Below, piece by piece: positions 18,404 through 29,280 of a stretch of DNA of 64,000 nucleotides; within the stretch, counting starts at the first letter, position 1; every line of letters starts with the position of its first letter. The DNA is from Pseudomonas nitroreducens (GTDB lineage: Bacteria; Pseudomonadota; Gammaproteobacteria; Pseudomonadales; Pseudomonadaceae). The position numbers and the translations under genes are program-made. Where the stretch lies: contig NZ_JALJXP010000003.1 in NCBI RefSeq assembly GCF_024170165.1, positions 372,001-436,000 of the forward strand. The letters run 5' to 3'. Below the pieces are notes generated by a model. That model was not told the DNA's origin. It saw nothing but the letters and a program-made list of their open reading frames with translations, and ran no database searches.

Positions 18404-21253
18404 ATGGACAAGACCTACCAGCCCCACGCCATCGAATCCCACTGGTACCCCCTCTGGGAGAAAGAGAACTACTTCGCCCCGCAAGGTTCCGGCGAGCCGT
18501 ACACCATCATGATCCCGCCGCCGAACGTCACCGGCAGCCTGCACATGGGCCACGGCTTCAACAACGCCATCATGGACGCGCTGATCCGCTACCGCCGCAT
18601 GCAGGGCCGCAACACCCTGTGGCAGCCGGGCACCGACCACGCCGGCATCGCCACCCAGATGGTGGTAGAGCGCCAGCTGGCCGCCCAGGGCATCGCCCGT
18701 CACGATCTGGGCCGCGAGAAGTTCCTGGAGAAGGTCTGGGAGTGGAAGGACCAGTCCGGCGGCACCATCACCCGCCAGATTCGCCGCCTGGGCTCCTCCG
18801 TGGACTGGTCGCGCGAGCGCTTCACCATGGACGACGGTCTGTCCAATGCCGTGAAGGAAGCCTTCGTGCGCCTGCACGAGGACGGCCTGATCTACCGCGG
18901 CAAGCGCCTGGTCAACTGGGACACCAAGTTCCACACCGCCATTTCCGACCTCGAAGTGGAGAACCACGACGAGAAGGGCCATCTCTGGCACCTGCGCTAC
19001 CCGCTGGCCGACGGCAACAAGACCGCCGACGGCAAGGACCACCTGGTGGTCGCCACCACCCGTCCGGAAACCGTGCTGGGTGACAGCGCCGTCGCCGTGC
19101 ACCCGGAAGACGAGCGCTACGCCGCGCTGATCGGCACCTTCATCGACCTGCCGCTGGTGGGCCGGCGTATCCCGATCATCGCCGACGACTATGTCGACCG
19201 CGAGTTCGGCACCGGCTGCGTGAAGATCACCCCGGCCCACGACTTCAACGACTATGAAGTCGGCAAGCGCCACGACCTGCCGCTGATCAACATCTTCGAC
19301 AAGGACGCCGCCGTCCTCGCCGTCGCCCAGGTGTTCAAGCTCGACGGCAGCGTCAACCCCGACCTCGACGCCAGCCTGCCGGCCACCTACGCCGGTCTCG
19401 ACCGCTTCGTCGCGCGCAAGCAGATCGTCGCCGACTTCGAAGCCATCGGCCTGCTCGAGAAGATCGACGACCACGCGCTGAAAGTGCCCAAGGGCGACCG
19501 CTCCGGCACCGTCATCGAGCCCTGGCTGACCGACCAGTGGTACGTCTCCACCAAGCCGCTGGCCGAACCTGCCATCGCCGCCGTGGAAGACGGCAGCATC
19601 CAGTTCGTGCCCAAGCAGTACGAAAACATGTATTTCAGCTGGATGCGCGACATCCAGGACTGGTGCATCAGCCGCCAGCTGTGGTGGGGCCACCGCATCC
19701 CGGCCTGGTACGACGACGCCGGCAACGTCTACGTCGGCCGCAACGAGGCCGAAGTACGCGCCAAGCACAACCTGGGCAACGCCAACCTGCGCCAGGACGA
19801 AGACGTCCTCGACACCTGGTTCAGCTCGGGCCTGTGGACCTTCTCCACCCTCGGCTGGCCGGAACAGACCGACTACCTGAAGACCTTCCACCCCACCGAC
19901 GTGCTGGTGACCGGCTTCGACATCATCTTCTTCTGGGTTGCGCGCATGATCATGCTGACCATGCACCTGATCAAGAATGGCGATGGCACCGCGCAGATCC
20001 CGTTCAAGACCGTCTACGTTCACGGTCTGGTGCGCGATGGCCAGGGCCAGAAGATGTCCAAGTCCAAGGGCAACGTGCTCGACCCGCTGGACATCGTCGA
20101 TGGCATCACCCTCGACGAGCTGCTGGAGAAACGCACCAGCGGCATGATGCAGCCCAAGCTCGCCGAGAAGATCGCCAAGCAGACCAAGGCCGAGTTCCCC
20201 GAAGGCATCGCCAGCTACGGCACCGACGCCCTGCGCTTCACCTTCTGCTCGCTGGCTTCCACCGGTCGTGACATCAAGTTCGACATGGGCCGCGTCGAGG
20301 GTTACCGCAACTTCTGCAACAAGCTGTGGAACGCCGCCAACTTCGTCATCGAGAACACCGATGGCAAGGACACCGGCGTGAATGGCGAGCCGGTCGAGCT
20401 GTCCTCGGTGGACCGCTGGATCATCTCCGCCCTGCAGCGCACCGAGATCGAAGTCGCCCGTCAGCTCGACGCCTTCCGCTTCGACCTGGCCACCCAGGCC
20501 CTCTACGAGTTCATCTGGGACGAGTACTGCGCCTGGTACCTGGAACTGGTCAAGCCGGTGCTGTGGGACGAGAACGCGCCGATCGAACGCCAGCGCGGCA
20601 CCCGTCGCACCCTGGCGCGCGTGCTGGAAACCGCACTGCGCCTGGCGCACCCGTTCATGCCGTTCATCACCGAGGAAATCTGGCAGCGCATCAAGACCGC
20701 CGCCGGCAAGTCCGGTGACACCCTGATGCTGCAACCCTGGCCGATCGCCGACGAGGCGAAGATCGACGCCGCCGCCGAAGGCGACATCGAGTGGGTCAAG
20801 GCCCTGATGCTGGGCATCCGCCAGATCCGTGGCGAGATGAACATCTCCATGGCCAAGCGCATCGACCTGGTGCTGAACAACGCCTCTCCCGAGGACCATC
20901 GCCGCCTGGCCGACAACGAGCCGCTGCTGATGAAGCTGGCCAAGCTCGAGACCATCCGTGTGCTGGACGAAGGCGAAGAGCCGCCGATGTCCGCCACCGC
21001 GCTGGTCGGCGACCTGCAGGTGCTGGTGCCGATGGCCGGGCTGATCGACAAGGCTGCCGAGATGGCGCGCCTGGACAAGGAAATCCAGCGCCTGGAAGGC
21101 GAGGTCAAACGTGTGGGCGGCAAGCTGTCCAACGAAGGCTTCGTCGCCAAGGCGCCGCCGGAAGTGATCGAGAAGGAACGTGCCAAGCTGGCTGAAGCCG
21201 AGCAGGCCGTGACCAACCTGATCCAGCAGCGCGAGAAGATCGCCAGTCTGTAA
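18404..21253 (+). CDS. valS: Valyl-tRNA synthetase
   Basis: Class Ia synthetase that charges tRNA-Val and edits mischarged threonine. The 949-aa protein has the HIGH-type motif HMGH (47-50, in [14 protein letters not shown]) and KMSKS (550-554). The CP1 editing domain lies between them, with [19 protein letters not shown], and a C-terminal tRNA-binding coiled-coil arm occupies about 880-949 ([19 protein letters not shown]). The start [11 protein letters not shown] is the conserved one. It is a single-gene unit with a terminator right after it. Confidence 0.99.
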   Translation: MDKTYQPHAIESHWYPLWEKENYFAPQGSGEPYTIMIPPPNVTGSLHMGHGFNNAIMDALIRYRRMQGRNTLWQPGTDHAGIATQMVVERQLAAQGIARHDLGREKFLEKVWEWKDQSGGTITRQIRRLGSSVDWSRERFTMDDGLSNAVKEAFVRLHEDGLIYRGKRLVNWDTKFHTAISDLEVENHDEKGHLWHLRYPLADGNKTADGKDHLVVATTRPETVLGDSAVAVHPEDERYAALIGTFIDLPLVGRRIPIIADDYVDREFGTGCVKITPAHDFNDYEVGKRHDLPLINIFDKDAAVLAVAQVFKLDGSVNPDLDASLPATYAGLDRFVARKQIVADFEAIGLLEKIDDHALKVPKGDRSGTVIEPWLTDQWYVSTKPLAEPAIAAVEDGSIQFVPKQYENMYFSWMRDIQDWCISRQLWWGHRIPAWYDDAGNVYVGRNEAEVRAKHNLGNANLRQDEDVLDTWFSSGLWTFSTLGWPEQTDYLKTFHPTDVLVTGFDIIFFWVARMIMLTMHLIKNGDGTAQIPFKTVYVHGLVRDGQGQKMSKSKGNVLDPLDIVDGITLDELLEKRTSGMMQPKLAEKIAKQTKAEFPEGIASYGTDALRFTFCSLASTGRDIKFDMGRVEGYRNFCNKLWNAANFVIENTDGKDTGVNGEPVELSSVDRWIISALQRTEIEVARQLDAFRFDLATQALYEFIWDEYCAWYLELVKPVLWDENAPIERQRGTRRTLARVLETALRLAHPFMPFITEEIWQRIKTAAGKSGDTLMLQPWPIADEAKIDAAAEGDIEWVKALMLGIRQIRGEMNISMAKRIDLVLNNASPEDHRRLADNEPLLMKLAKLETIRVLDEGEEPPMSATALVGDLQVLVPMAGLIDKAAEMARLDKEIQRLEGEVKRVGGKLSNEGFVAKAPPEVIEKERAKLAEAEQAVTNLIQQREKIASL

Positions 21254-21260
21254 GCGTCAC

Positions 21261-21294
21261 CACAAGGCCCGCCAACGCGGGCCTTGTGCTTTTT
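21261..21294 (+). terminator. Rho-independent terminator of valS
   Basis: The 12-bp perfect stem CACAAGGCCCGC/GCGGGCCTTGTG with loop CAAC is followed by CTTTTT, 8 nt after the valS stop. Confidence 0.9.
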
Positions 21295-21337
21295 GCTTGT
21301 GCTACCTTCAGGCGTATTCCCTGATCCGGTAACCAAC

Positions 21338-21628
21338 ATGGACCGCCACCACACCCTGACCCTGCTGGAAAGCTGCAAGCCAGAACTGGCCAACCGCTTC
21401 GGTGTGGTAAGGCTGGCTCTGTTCGGCTCGACCGCTCGCGACAACGCAGGACCGGACAGCGATGTGGATATTCTGGTCAGCTTCGACGGCCCTGCGACCT
21501 CGGAACGCTACTTCGGCGTGCAGTTCTACCTGGAAGACTTGCTGGGCAACAGGGTCGACCTGGTAACCGAAAAGGCGCTGCGCCCGGAGCTACGCCCCTT
21601 CATCGAAGCGGAGGCGGTGAATGTCTGA
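21338..21628 (+). CDS. mntA: MntA-type minimal nucleotidyltransferase antitoxin
   Basis: A 96-aa minimal nucleotidyltransferase. It carries the hallmark GSTARDNAGPDSDVDILV (G30-S31, D42, D44), with a third acidic residue near 74 in NRVDLVT. In characterised MntA/HepT systems (type VII toxin-antitoxin) the antitoxin adds AMP groups to a tyrosine in the HEPN toxin and so neutralises it. The ATG at 21338 is chosen because it starts the folded domain; upstream sequence belongs to the valS terminator. Its end overlaps hepT by 8 nt, so they form one translation unit. Confidence 0.9.
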   Translation: MDRHHTLTLLESCKPELANRFGVVRLALFGSTARDNAGPDSDVDILVSFDGPATSERYFGVQFYLEDLLGNRVDLVTEKALRPELRPFIEAEAVNV

Positions 21629-21983
21629 TAGTCCCGAGCGAGTCTGGTATTTCTATGTCGATGACATGATTACCTGTGCGGAGAAGGTCCTCACCTACTG
21701 CCAGGGTCTGGACAAGCCGGCCTTCGTCGATAACCCGCTGGTGTATGACGCAACCTTGCGCAACCTGGAGATCATCGGCGAAGCGGCGACGCGCATTCCC
21801 GATGATGTCCGCCAGGCATTTGCACAAGTGCCGTGGCGGATGTTGGTCGCGACCCGCAACCGGCTCATCCACGGTTACCTGGGCATCGACAACGACACCT
21901 TGTGGAGCATCGTCCGCGACGAGGTCCCGACGCTGCTCGGCCAGTTGCGAGAGCTACGCCAGCAACAGCCTGGGCATCGATAG
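21621..21983 (+). CDS. hepT: HepT-type HEPN ribonuclease toxin
   Basis: A 120-aa all-helical HEPN-domain protein. The catalytic motif RX4-6HXY is intact as RNRLIHGY (R79, H84, Y86). The family's NLEIIGEAATRIP segment (48-60) is also conserved. HepT toxins cleave RNA, reported targets including tRNA, and are AMPylated on the motif tyrosine by MntA. The gene overlaps mntA by 8 nt. The pair sits directly after valS, a position that could be a favoured insertion point; I do not recall it there in PAO1. Both catalytic motifs look functional. Confidence 0.9.
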   Translation: MSDSPERVWYFYVDDMITCAEKVLTYCQGLDKPAFVDNPLVYDATLRNLEIIGEAATRIPDDVRQAFAQVPWRMLVATRNRLIHGYLGIDNDTLWSIVRDEVPTLLGQLRELRQQQPGHR

Positions 21984-22111
21984 CGGGCTGCCGCCGAAGC
22001 ATTCCTCAGCGGAATGACCTTGCGAAGAATGCTCGCTTGGATCACCGCGCCGGTTCGCCGAAGATCAGCGCACAGCTGCGCCCTGCTCCCCTGCCAAGGA
22101 ACCCCACGCCC

Positions 22112-23767
22112 ATGTCCGATACTCCGGCCCGCAATGGCGGCCAGATCCTCGTAGATGCCCTGCTGCGCCATGCGGTGGATACCGTCTACTGCATCCCCGG
22201 CGAAAGCTACCTGCCCGTGCTCGATGCGCTGCACGACGCAACCGCCATCCAGACCGTCGTCACCCGCCATGAAGGCGCCGCCTCGAATATGGCAGACGCC
22301 TACGGCAAGCTCACCGGCCGCCCCGGCATCTGCTTCGTCACCCGCGGGCCGGGCGCGACCCACGCGGCCAATGGCGTGCACACGGCGATGCAGGACTCGA
22401 CGCCGATGATCCTCTTCATCGGTCAGGTGGAAAGCGCCTTCAAGGGCCGCGAAGCCTTCCAGGAGGTGGACTACCGGCAGATGTTCGGCGGCCTGGCCAA
22501 GTGGGCCACCGAGGTCGACGACATCCGCCGCCTGCCCGAGATCGTCGCCCGCGCCTTCCGCGTCGCCCAGTCCGGGCGCCCCGGCCCGGTGGTGATCGGG
22601 CTGCCGGAGGAAGTGCTGTTCGGCTCGGCGCATATTGCCGACGTCGTACCGACGCCCATCACCCGTGCAGCCCCCAGCGCCGGCGCCCTGACCGAACTGC
22701 GCGAGCGCCTGAGCCGGGCCAGGCGCCCGCTGCTGATCGTCGGCGGCACCGGCTGGACGCCGGAGGCCTGCGCGCAGGTGCGCGCCTTCGCCCGCGCCAA
22801 CCGCCTGCCGCTGGTGGCCTCGTTCCGCCGCCAGGACCTGATCGAAAACCGCGACGAACAGTACGCCGGCCAGCTCGGTTTCGGCGCCTCCCCCAGGCTC
22901 ACCGCGCGCGTGCAGGAAGCCGACCTGCTGCTGGTGCTCGGCTCGCGCCTGAGCGAAACACCCAGCGCCGGCTATACCCTGATCCAGAGCCCGCGCCCGC
23001 TGCAGGACATGATCCACGTCTACCCCGACGCCAGTGAGCTGGGCCGCGTCTATCAGGCGGACCAGAGCATCCAGGCCGGCATGCCGGAAATAGCCGCCGC
23101 CCTCGCCGGCCTCGCTCCGCTCGCCGAGACGCCCTGGGCCCAATGGACCGCCGCCGCCCGCGCCGACTACCTGGCTTACAGCACCCCACCGCAGAACGCC
23201 CAGCCACCGCAGGGCGTGGACCTGGCGCAGGTCGTCGAGTACCTCAACGAAATCCTCCCGGACGACGCGGTGATCAGCAACGGCGCCGGCAACTACGCCG
23301 TCTGGGTGCACCGTTTCTACCGCTATCGCTCGCCGCGCAGCCAGCTCGCCCCCACCAACGGCGCCATGGGCTACGGCTTCCCCGCCGCCATCGCCGCCAA
23401 GCTGCGCGACCCGCAGCGCAGCGTGGTGTGCTTCGCCGGCGACGGCTGCTTCATGATGTACCCGCAGGAGCTGGCCACGGCCGTGCAATACGGCGCGGCG
23501 CTGACGGTCATCGTGGTGAACAACGGCATGCTCGGCACCATCCGCATGCATCAGGAGCGCGAGTACCCCGGCCGCGTCAGCGCTACCGAGCTGCGCAATC
23601 CGGACTTCGTCGCCCTCGCCCGGGCCTTCGGTGCCCATGGCGAGCGGGTCGAGCGCACCGAGGATTTCGCCGCCGCCTACGAGCGCGCGCAGGCCAGCGG
23701 CAAGCCCGCGCTGATCGAACTGCGCACCGATCCGCAGCAGATCACCCCGGTCGCACGGCTGCCGTAA
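22112..23767 (+). CDS. ThDP-dependent enzyme, acetolactate synthase/decarboxylase family
   Basis: A 551-aa enzyme of the thiamine diphosphate superfamily. The N-terminal PYR domain has the catalytic Glu (E54 in TRHEGAASNMADAYG), a central domain follows, and the C-terminal PP domain carries the ThDP/Mg motif GDG (443-445) ending in NN (470-471). The overall sequence is closest to the acetolactate-synthase-like group that also includes benzoylformate and sulfoacetaldehyde-type enzymes, but substrate cannot be read. No small regulatory subunit gene is adjacent, so it is not the biosynthetic IlvB/IlvI. The ATG at 22112 follows AAGGA. It stands alone between hepT and an SLC13-type permease, which might import its substrate (inference). 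Confidence 0.82.
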   Translation: MSDTPARNGGQILVDALLRHAVDTVYCIPGESYLPVLDALHDATAIQTVVTRHEGAASNMADAYGKLTGRPGICFVTRGPGATHAANGVHTAMQDSTPMILFIGQVESAFKGREAFQEVDYRQMFGGLAKWATEVDDIRRLPEIVARAFRVAQSGRPGPVVIGLPEEVLFGSAHIADVVPTPITRAAPSAGALTELRERLSRARRPLLIVGGTGWTPEACAQVRAFARANRLPLVASFRRQDLIENRDEQYAGQLGFGASPRLTARVQEADLLLVLGSRLSETPSAGYTLIQSPRPLQDMIHVYPDASELGRVYQADQSIQAGMPEIAAALAGLAPLAETPWAQWTAAARADYLAYSTPPQNAQPPQGVDLAQVVEYLNEILPDDAVISNGAGNYAVWVHRFYRYRSPRSQLAPTNGAMGYGFPAAIAAKLRDPQRSVVCFAGDGCFMMYPQELATAVQYGAALTVIVVNNGMLGTIRMHQEREYPGRVSATELRNPDFVALARAFGAHGERVERTEDFAAAYERAQASGKPALIELRTDPQQITPVARLP

Positions 23768-23878
23768 GCGCGTTTGGCTTCACACGCAGCACGGCAGGCT
23801 TCGCTAAGCTGCACCGGGTCAAGGCATTGCGCCCGCTCCTGCGGGCACAATGGCGCCGGGAATTCGCTAGGGAAGCGC

Positions 23879-25708
23879 ATGAGTCTGCAACTGATCTGGG
23901 TCCTCGCCCTGCTCGCCAGCGCCGTCGGGCTGTTCGTCATCAACCGTCCGCGCATGGATGTGGTCGCCCTGCTGGTGATGGTCGCCCTGCCGTTGTCGGG
24001 CATCCTCAGCGTGCAGGAGTCGCTGGCCGGCTTCGCCGATCCCAACGTCATCCTGATCGCTGCGCTGTTCGTCATCGGCGAGGGCCTGGTGCGCACCGGC
24101 GTGGCCTACCGCATCGGCGAATGGCTGACCCGCCGCGCCGGCGCCAGCGAGACGCGCCTGCTGGTGCTGCTGATGCTCGCCGTGGCCGGGCTCGGCTCGG
24201 TGATGAGCTCCACCGGCGTCGTCGCCATCTTCATTCCCGTGGTGCTGAGCATCGCCGCGCGCCTGCACGTGTCGCCACGCCGGCTGATGATGCCGCTGAG
24301 CTTCGCCGGGCTGATCAGCGGCATGCTCACCCTGGTCGCCACCGCGCCCAACGTGGTGATCCACAGCGAACTGGTACGCGAGGGGTCGAAGGGCTTCGGC
24401 TTCTTCAGCTTCACGCCATTCGGCCTGGTGGTGCTGGTGCTGGGCGTCGGCTACATGCTGGTGGCGCGGCGCTGGCTGGGTGACGACGAGGGTGACGACG
24501 GGCAGAGCGTCAAGCGCCGCACTCTCGGCGACCTGATCCGCGACTACCAGCTCGCCGGCCGCGAGCGCCGCCTGCGCATCCGCCCCGACTCGCAGCTGGT
24601 GGGCAGGAGCCTGGGCGACATCGAACTGCGCGCCCGCGCCGGCACCAACGTAGTCGCCATCGAGCGCATGGTGCACTTCCGCCTGAAGATCCTCAGCCCC
24701 AGCGCGAACATCGTGCTGCATGCCGGCGACGTGCTGCTGGTGGACATCTACGGCGAGCGCAGCGACCTGCTGGGCATGTACCACGAGTTCGGCCTGGAGC
24801 CACTGAGCCTGCAGGGCGACTACTTCACCGAGCGCGCCCACGAAGTGGGCATGGCCGAGGTGACGATGCCGCCGGAATCCGTCCTGCTCGGCAAGAGCGT
24901 GCTGGACCTGGAGTTCCGCAGCCAGTTCGGCCTCAATGTGGTCGGCCTGCGGCGCAACCGCGAGGCGCTGGTGGAAGGCCTGCTGGACGCCAAGCTGAAG
25001 GTCGGCGACACCCTGCTGGTGATCGGCGGCTGGAAGGAAATCCGCCAGCTGCAGGCGCGCGCCCGCGACTTCCTGGTGCTCAGCCTTCCCGCCGAGGTAG
25101 ACGAGGCCGCTCCCGCCGCCAGCCAGGCGCCCCACGCGCTGTTCAGCCTGGCGGTGATGGTGGTCCTGATGGTCAGCGGGCTGGTGCCCAACGTCATGGC
25201 CGCGCTGATCGCCTGCCTGCTGATGGGCTCGTTCCGCTGCATCGACATGGACAGCGCCTACCGCGCCATCCACTGGCAGAGCCTGCTGCTGATCGTCGGC
25301 ATGCTGCCCTTCGCCCTGGCGCTGCAGAAGACCGGCGGCATCACCCTGGCGGTCAACGGCCTGGTCGGTGCCCTCGGCGGGGCCGGGCCCTATGCCATTC
25401 TCGCCAGCCTGTTCGTGCTGACCGCGGTGATCGGCCTGTTCATCTCCAACACCGCCACCGCCGTGCTCATGGCGCCAGTAGCGATCGCCACGGCCAAGGC
25501 CCTGGGCGCCTCCCCCGAAGCCTTTGCGATGATCGTCGCGCTGGCCGCCTCGGCCGCCTTCATGACGCCGATTTCCTCGCCGGTGAACACCCTGGTGCTG
25601 GGGCCCGGGCGCTATCGCTTCGCCGATTTCGTCAAGGTTGGCGTACCTTTCACGATTCTGGTGATGATCGTCAGCGTTGTGCTGGTACCCTGGCTGCTGC
25701 CGCTGTAG
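23879..25708 (+). CDS. SLC13/DASS-family permease with two RCK_C domains
   Basis: A 609-aa inner-membrane transporter of the divalent anion:sodium symporter type. Membrane helices occupy about 1-200 and 420-609. Between them are two RCK_C (TrkA-C) domains at about 228-310 and 325-405, recognisable by [24 protein letters not shown] and its repeat [24 protein letters not shown]. The [21 protein letters not shown] block in the second half is a family signature. Substrates of this subfamily include sulfate, carboxylates or other anions; specificity is unknown here. The ATG at 23879 is preceded by GGGAAGC. A small GCCCGC/GCGGGC hairpin lies upstream (23831-23846). Confidence 0.87.
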   Translation: MSLQLIWVLALLASAVGLFVINRPRMDVVALLVMVALPLSGILSVQESLAGFADPNVILIAALFVIGEGLVRTGVAYRIGEWLTRRAGASETRLLVLLMLAVAGLGSVMSSTGVVAIFIPVVLSIAARLHVSPRRLMMPLSFAGLISGMLTLVATAPNVVIHSELVREGSKGFGFFSFTPFGLVVLVLGVGYMLVARRWLGDDEGDDGQSVKRRTLGDLIRDYQLAGRERRLRIRPDSQLVGRSLGDIELRARAGTNVVAIERMVHFRLKILSPSANIVLHAGDVLLVDIYGERSDLLGMYHEFGLEPLSLQGDYFTERAHEVGMAEVTMPPESVLLGKSVLDLEFRSQFGLNVVGLRRNREALVEGLLDAKLKVGDTLLVIGGWKEIRQLQARARDFLVLSLPAEVDEAAPAASQAPHALFSLAVMVVLMVSGLVPNVMAALIACLLMGSFRCIDMDSAYRAIHWQSLLLIVGMLPFALALQKTGGITLAVNGLVGALGGAGPYAILASLFVLTAVIGLFISNTATAVLMAPVAIATAKALGASPEAFAMIVALAASAAFMTPISSPVNTLVLGPGRYRFADFVKVGVPFTILVMIVSVVLVPWLLPL

Positions 25709-25742
25709 CTGCCCATTACAAGATCGCCAAGGAATCGTCTCG

Positions 25743-26039
25743 ATGGAAGTGAGCAAGACCAAAAGCAGTTTCTACCGCCGCCTCTACGTGGCCTGGCTGA
25801 TCGACAGTGGCACCGCCACCAGCGTCCCGGCGCTGATGGAGGCCACCGGCATGCCCCGACGCACCGCCCAGGACACCCTCGCTGCACTGGCCGACCTCGA
25901 CATCGACTGTGCCTTCGAGCAGCACGACGGCGAGCGCAACAACGCCGGCCACTACCGCATCCGCGACTGGGGCGCCATCGATCCGCACTGGATCGCCGCG
26001 CACCTGCCGAAGATCAAGGACATCCTGCAGTACCCCTGA
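25743..26039 (+). CDS. Small winged-helix DNA-binding-like protein
   Basis: A 98-aa protein with a helix-turn-helix-like core: ATSVPALMEATGMPRRTAQDTLAAL at about residues 20-44 looks like a recognition helix arrangement, followed by a wing-like HYRIRDWG segment. No ligand domain is present, so it may be a DNA-binding regulator or a nucleoid-type factor. The ATG at 25743 has AAGGAATC upstream, and the gene lies 34 bp after the permease with the VTT gene 9 bp downstream, suggesting one transcript. The exact family is not recognised with certainty. Confidence 0.72.
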   Translation: MEVSKTKSSFYRRLYVAWLIDSGTATSVPALMEATGMPRRTAQDTLAALADLDIDCAFEQHDGERNNAGHYRIRDWGAIDPHWIAAHLPKIKDILQYP

Positions 26040-26048
26040 GCCCGACCC

Positions 26049-26627
26049 ATGCTTGCCGTCCCACCCACCCTCTGGCGCCTGCGCCGACTGATCCTGCTGC
26101 TGGCCTTCGCCGGGGTGCTGGTGCTGCTCTACCGCGCCAGCGGCCTGCATGAGGAATTCAGCCTCGATTACCTGCGCAGCGAGCTGACCGACAACCGCCT
26201 GCGCGGCCTGCTGCTGTTCGTCGGCCTGTTCGCCCTGGGCAACCTGCTGCACATCCCCGGCCTGCTGTTCCTCGCCGCCGCGGTGCTGGCCATGGGCAAA
26301 CTCTGGGGCGGGTTGATCACCTACTGCGCGGCGGTGTTCTCCTGCGGCTTCACCTTCCTGATCGTGCGCGCGGTTGGCGGCAATGGCCTGCGCCTGCTCA
26401 ACAACAAGGTCACCCGCGCGGTGTTCCGCCACCTCGACCAGCGCCCGGCGACCAGCGTGTTCCTCCTGCGCCACGCCTTCATCACCTCGCCGACGCTGAA
26501 CTACAGCCTCGCCCTGTCGGGCATCGGTTTGTGGCCCTACATGCTCGGTACCCTGCTCGGCCTGCCGATTCCGCTGCTGCTCTGCTGCCTGCTGTTCGAC
26601 CGGCTGAGCAACGTGCTGCTCGGCTGA
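26049..26627 (+). CDS. TVP38/TMEM64 (VTT-domain) family membrane protein
   Basis: A 192-aa integral membrane protein of the VTT/DedA-like superfamily. An N-terminal membrane helix follows [13 protein letters not shown]; the central block [27 protein letters not shown] is the family core, and there are further helices near the C-terminus. Related proteins act in lipid scrambling or membrane homeostasis; nothing specific can be said for this one. It begins 9 bp after the small winged-helix gene and is probably co-transcribed with it. Confidence 0.8.
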   Translation: MLAVPPTLWRLRRLILLLAFAGVLVLLYRASGLHEEFSLDYLRSELTDNRLRGLLLFVGLFALGNLLHIPGLLFLAAAVLAMGKLWGGLITYCAAVFSCGFTFLIVRAVGGNGLRLLNNKVTRAVFRHLDQRPATSVFLLRHAFITSPTLNYSLALSGIGLWPYMLGTLLGLPIPLLLCCLLFDRLSNVLLG

Positions 26628-26679
26628 AGCGCCCATCTGTGGGAAAATCGCCCTCCGCTTCCCTGCCCTGCGCGCCCTC

Positions 26680-27681
26680 ATGTCGAAAGCTCCCCGATCG
26701 CCCCAACGCCCCGCCACGCCGGCGAAACCCGCCCAGGCCCTGCGCGACCCCGCCGCCAAGCGGCCGAACCTGCTGCACCCGCGCAACCGCCACCAGGGGC
26801 ACTACGACTTCCCGGCGCTGATCGAGGGCTGTCCGGAGCTGGGCCGCTTCGTCATCACCAACCCCTACGGCAAGCCGAGCATCGACTTCGCCAGCCCCGA
26901 GGCGGTGCGGGTGTTCAACCGCGCACTGCTCAAGGCGCAGTACGGCATCGGCCAGTGGGACATCCCCGCCGGCTTCCTCTGCCCGCCGATCCCCGGCCGG
27001 GCGGATTACGTGCACTACCTGGCCGACCTGCTCGCCGAGGAGAACGGCGGCAGCGTGCCACGCGGGCCTGAGGTTCGGGTACTGGACATCGGCGTCGGCG
27101 CCAACTGCATCTACCCATTGATCGGCCAGCGCGACTACGGCTGGTGCTTCCTCGGTTCGGACATCGAGCCGGCCGCCCTGGCCTCCGCCCACGCTATTGT
27201 CAACGGTAATCCGGGCCTGAGCGATGCCATCGAACTGCGCCAGCAGCACGATCCGAAACACATCCTGCGCGGCCTGCTGGGCGCCGACGAACGCTTCGAC
27301 GCCACCCTGTGCAACCCGCCCTTCCACTCCTCACCCGAGGAGGCCAGCAGCGGCAGCCGGCGCAAATGGAAGAACCTCGGCAAGCTCGACCCGTCGCGTC
27401 AGCTGCCCAAGCTGAACTTCGGCGGGCAGAGCAACGAGCTGTGGTGCGAAGGCGGCGAGATCGCCTTCCTGCGCAAGCTGGCGGCGGAAAGCGCCGAGGT
27501 CGGCCAGCAGGTCCGCTGGTTCAGCTCGCTGGTATCCAAGGCCGGCAATCTCGATGACTTCCGCCGCGCGCTGAAGAAGGCCGGCGCCATTTCCATTCGC
27601 ACCGTGGACATGGCCCAGGGGCAGAAGCAGAGCCGCTTCGTCGCCTGGACCTTCCTCGAGCCGGAACATCGCCGCTGCTGA
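26680..27681 (+). CDS. rlmF: RlmF, 23S rRNA (adenine-1618-N6)-methyltransferase
   Basis: Methylates A1618 of 23S rRNA using SAM. The 333-aa protein opens with a basic, Pro-rich tail (about 1-25), then [14 protein letters not shown], characteristic of the family. The SAM-binding motif [13 protein letters not shown] is near 134-146 and the N6-adenine methyltransferase motif NPPF is at 212-215. The ATG at 26680 has no strong ribosome binding site. It converges with the DHA2 transporter gene. Confidence 0.95.
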   Translation: MSKAPRSPQRPATPAKPAQALRDPAAKRPNLLHPRNRHQGHYDFPALIEGCPELGRFVITNPYGKPSIDFASPEAVRVFNRALLKAQYGIGQWDIPAGFLCPPIPGRADYVHYLADLLAEENGGSVPRGPEVRVLDIGVGANCIYPLIGQRDYGWCFLGSDIEPAALASAHAIVNGNPGLSDAIELRQQHDPKHILRGLLGADERFDATLCNPPFHSSPEEASSGSRRKWKNLGKLDPSRQLPKLNFGGQSNELWCEGGEIAFLRKLAAESAEVGQQVRWFSSLVSKAGNLDDFRRALKKAGAISIRTVDMAQGQKQSRFVAWTFLEPEHRRC

Positions 27682-27704
27682 CTCATACCGCCACCACCGC
27701 GCGC

Positions 27705-29228
27705 TCAAGCCTCGGCGGCGAGCACCGGCGCGCGTTCACGCCCCAGCAGCAGGAATACCAGCCCGGCGACCACGAAGGTCACGCCCGCCAGCACGTCCAG
27801 CACCCGGCTGAACACCGCGACGTAATCGCTGCGCAGTTGCTCGGGCGCCAGTTGCGGCAACTGCTCGACCACTGCCGCCAGGTTGCCGATGGCCAGCTGG
27901 TTGGCGCTCATCAGGCGCTCCGCCGTGGTCAGGCCCAGCGGTTCCAGTTGCGCCGCGATCAAGGTCGCCAGCAAGGCACCGACCACAGCGATGGCCACCG
28001 CGTCGGCGGACACCCGCACCGTGTTGAAGATGCCCGTGGCCATGCCGGCACGTTCGCGCTCGACCACGCTCACTGCCAGGCCATCCATCAACCCCCAGGG
28101 CAGACCGATGCCGATGCCGATCACCAGCAGCGGCATATCCGGCGTGACACCACCGGCGAGGTTGCGCGCCAGCCAGAGCAGGCCACCCGAGACGATCAGC
28201 AGGCCGATGGCCGAGAGGCTGCCAGCGCTGAAGTGCTTCGCCAGCAATGCAGCCAGGAAGGGCACCACCAGCAGCGGCGCCGACAGCGCCAGCAGGGTCC
28301 AGCCGGCCTGCAGCGCGCCCTGCCCCTCGATACCGATGAAGCGTCCCGGCAGCAGCACGATCAGCACCACGTAAGCGAACGCCGGCGACGCACCCAGTAG
28401 CTGCACACCGACGAAACGCCATTGGCTGAACAGCGACAGGTCCAGCAGCGGCCGCTCCACACGGCGCTCGACCGCCACGAACAGCGCCAGCAACACACCG
28501 CTCAGCACCAGCGTGGCGATCACCGGAAAGCTCGCCCAGCCCTGCTCCGGCGCCAGCAACAGGCCGTAGGTGAACAGGCTCAGCGCGGCGGTGAAGCTTA
28601 GCGCGCCGGGCCAGTCCAGGCCGCGCGCCTGCGGGTCGCGAGTTTCACGGCAGAAACGCACGACCACCGGCACCGAGGCCAGCGCACACACCGCCGGCAC
28701 CAGGAACACCCAGCGCCAGCCCGGCCCGTCGGTGAGCCAGCCGGCGAGCAGCGGGCCGAACGCCAGGCCGACGCCGAAGGTCGTCCCCAGCAGGCTGAAC
28801 ACCCGCGTGCGAATCGGCCCGTCGAACTCCTGCGCCAGCGCCGCCATGGCGGCGGCGAAAGCCGCCGAACCACCCGCACCCTGCACCAGGCGCAACACAT
28901 CGATGGCCGCCACCGAGCCGGCCAGCGGGATCGCCAGAGTGGTCACGCAGAACAGCGCCAGGCCGACCAGCCAGACGCGCTTGCGCCCGTATACGTCCGC
29001 CAGGCTGCCCGCCGCCATCATCGCCGCGCCATAAGCCAGCACGTAGCCGTTGACGATCCAGTTCAGCGCCACCGCCGAGCCGCCCAGCTCATGGGCAATG
29101 GCCGGCAGCACCACGGCCGGGCCGGTGAAGCACAGGGGAATCAGCACCGCCGTCAGGCTGGCGGCGAGCAACAGCAGCCAGCGCGAGGCCTCGGACTGGT
29201 TTTCAGGGATGTCGTGGGAAGGCTTCAT
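27705..29228 (-). CDS. MFS drug exporter, DHA2 family (14 TM)
   Basis: A 507-aa major facilitator transporter of the 14-helix DHA2 (QacA/EmrB-like) class. Visible family motifs are ALNWIVNGYVLAYGAAMMAAG in helix 2, LADVYGRKRVWLVG (motif A), LRLVQGAGGSAAFAAAMA (motif B region) and GVGLAFGPLLAGWL (motif C, the antiporter signature). Such proteins export hydrophobic cations or other toxic compounds by proton antiport; the substrate is unknown. The gene is divergent from a LysR regulator 158 bp away, a typical regulator/exporter pair. Confidence 0.9.
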   Translation of the reverse strand: MKPSHDIPENQSEASRWLLLLAASLTAVLIPLCFTGPAVVLPAIAHELGGSAVALNWIVNGYVLAYGAAMMAAGSLADVYGRKRVWLVGLALFCVTTLAIPLAGSVAAIDVLRLVQGAGGSAAFAAAMAALAQEFDGPIRTRVFSLLGTTFGVGLAFGPLLAGWLTDGPGWRWVFLVPAVCALASVPVVVRFCRETRDPQARGLDWPGALSFTAALSLFTYGLLLAPEQGWASFPVIATLVLSGVLLALFVAVERRVERPLLDLSLFSQWRFVGVQLLGASPAFAYVVLIVLLPGRFIGIEGQGALQAGWTLLALSAPLLVVPFLAALLAKHFSAGSLSAIGLLIVSGGLLWLARNLAGGVTPDMPLLVIGIGIGLPWGLMDGLAVSVVERERAGMATGIFNTVRVSADAVAIAVVGALLATLIAAQLEPLGLTTAERLMSANQLAIGNLAAVVEQLPQLAPEQLRSDYVAVFSRVLDVLAGVTFVVAGLVFLLLGRERAPVLAAEA

Positions 29229-29280
29229 GGTGGGTCCGCAATCAATCGAGGAAGACCGGCCAAAAGCTAATCAACCCGGC

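Noticed and set aside
18290-20899. Long minus-strand open frame opposite valS
   Set aside because: Same reason: a shadow of the valS codon pattern with His/Val/Gly/Ala-rich translation.
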